In this document: piece by piece, positions 6,280-6,337 of the stretch
Layout: the number at the start of each line of letters is the position of its first letter
How positions within the stretch are numbered: position 1 is the stretch's first letter
Assembly (NCBI GenBank): GCA_026419655.1
Contig: JANZZA010000587.1
Coordinates: forward strand, 1-6,337
DNA: 6,337 nucleotides
Direction: 5' to 3'
Source: Armatimonadota bacterium
GTDB lineage: Bacteria; Armatimonadota; Zipacnadia; Zipacnadales; FEN-943
Notes under the pieces: model-generated
Told to the model about the DNA's origin: nothing
The model's input: only the letters and a program-made list of their open reading frames with translations
Database searches by the model: none
Translations under genes and position numbers: made by a program

Positions 6280-6337
6280 ATGAGACGGCAAAGCTTGCTT
6301 GCCTGTGATGTACACGCCAAGTATACCACGGTGGCTT
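6280..6337 (+). CDS. IS110-family transposase (recombinase), N-terminus only
   Basis: Only 19 codons lie in the window, reading MRRQSLLACDVHAKYTTVA, and the frame runs off the right edge without a stop. The pattern of a hydrophobic strand, then C/G-x-D-V-H-x-K and a second strand matches the start of the DEDD RuvC-like domain of IS110 transposases, where GIDVHK or GIDVSK is typical. Asp10 would be the first acidic catalytic residue. The strong ribosome binding site supports translation from this ATG. IS110 recombinases use a RuvC-like DEDD domain and a later Tnp domain with a catalytic serine, guided by a bridge RNA. Those parts are beyond the edge, so activity cannot be judged. The match is short, and another RNase H-fold protein starting the same way is possible. 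Confidence 0.62.
   Translation, partial: MRRQSLLACDVHAKYTTVA

Larger units (their letters stand above)
6070..6337 (+). mobile_element. Left part of a probable IS110-family insertion sequence
   Basis: Called from the transposase-like N-terminus at 6280 and the long structured leader in front of it, which is the layout of the IS110 group (long non-coding left end). The element continues beyond the window. Its left boundary is not visible: IS110 elements usually lack clear terminal inverted repeats and do not leave ordinary target duplications. The boundary given is the start of the structured region. The true end could lie anywhere from about 5995 to 6074. Confidence 0.5.

Overview
This is a GC-rich bacterial window with two well-supported complete genes on the minus strand and the first codons of a third gene on the plus strand. 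The YebC protein and the NEW3-bearing GH38 enzyme could come from a thermophilic or deep-branching lineage such as Chloroflexota, Armatimonadota or high-GC Firmicutes. That is only an impression, because nothing in the window fixes the taxonomy.

Layout from left to right: 1-203 is non-coding sequence downstream of the large minus-strand gene. 204-4883 (minus) encodes a very large GH38-type alpha-mannosidase of 1559 aa. It has an unassigned N-terminal region, a complete zinc catalytic core, the GH38 C-terminal beta domains, a NEW3-like domain and a last Ig-like domain. 4884-5172 is a 289-base spacer with a perfect hairpin just after the yebC stop and a good ribosome binding site before the mannosidase. 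5173-5928 (minus) encodes a full-length YebC/TACO1-family protein with a clear Shine-Dalgarno sequence and a sigma70-type promoter (perfect TATAAT, 17-base spacer). From about 5995 to 6279 there is no protein gene. From 6280 (plus) an ORF with a near-ideal ribosome binding site runs off the window edge. Its 19 residues look like the N-terminus of an IS110-family (DEDD) transposase.

The most interesting part is the non-coding stretch before that transposase. IS110-group elements are known to encode a bridge RNA in this position, and 6074-6260 can be folded by eye into a 5' hairpin followed by two longer stem-loops with internal loops. The last one ends three bases before the transposase Shine-Dalgarno sequence. 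I propose it as a candidate bridge RNA. The call rests on a short protein N-terminus and hand-found base pairing, so it is a hypothesis.

yebC and the mannosidase point the same way and could share a transcript reading from the yebC promoter, but they have no evident functional link. The IS element and yebC are divergent. The element's left end must lie between the yebC promoter and the start of the folded region, so the insertion landed just upstream of the yebC -35 box.
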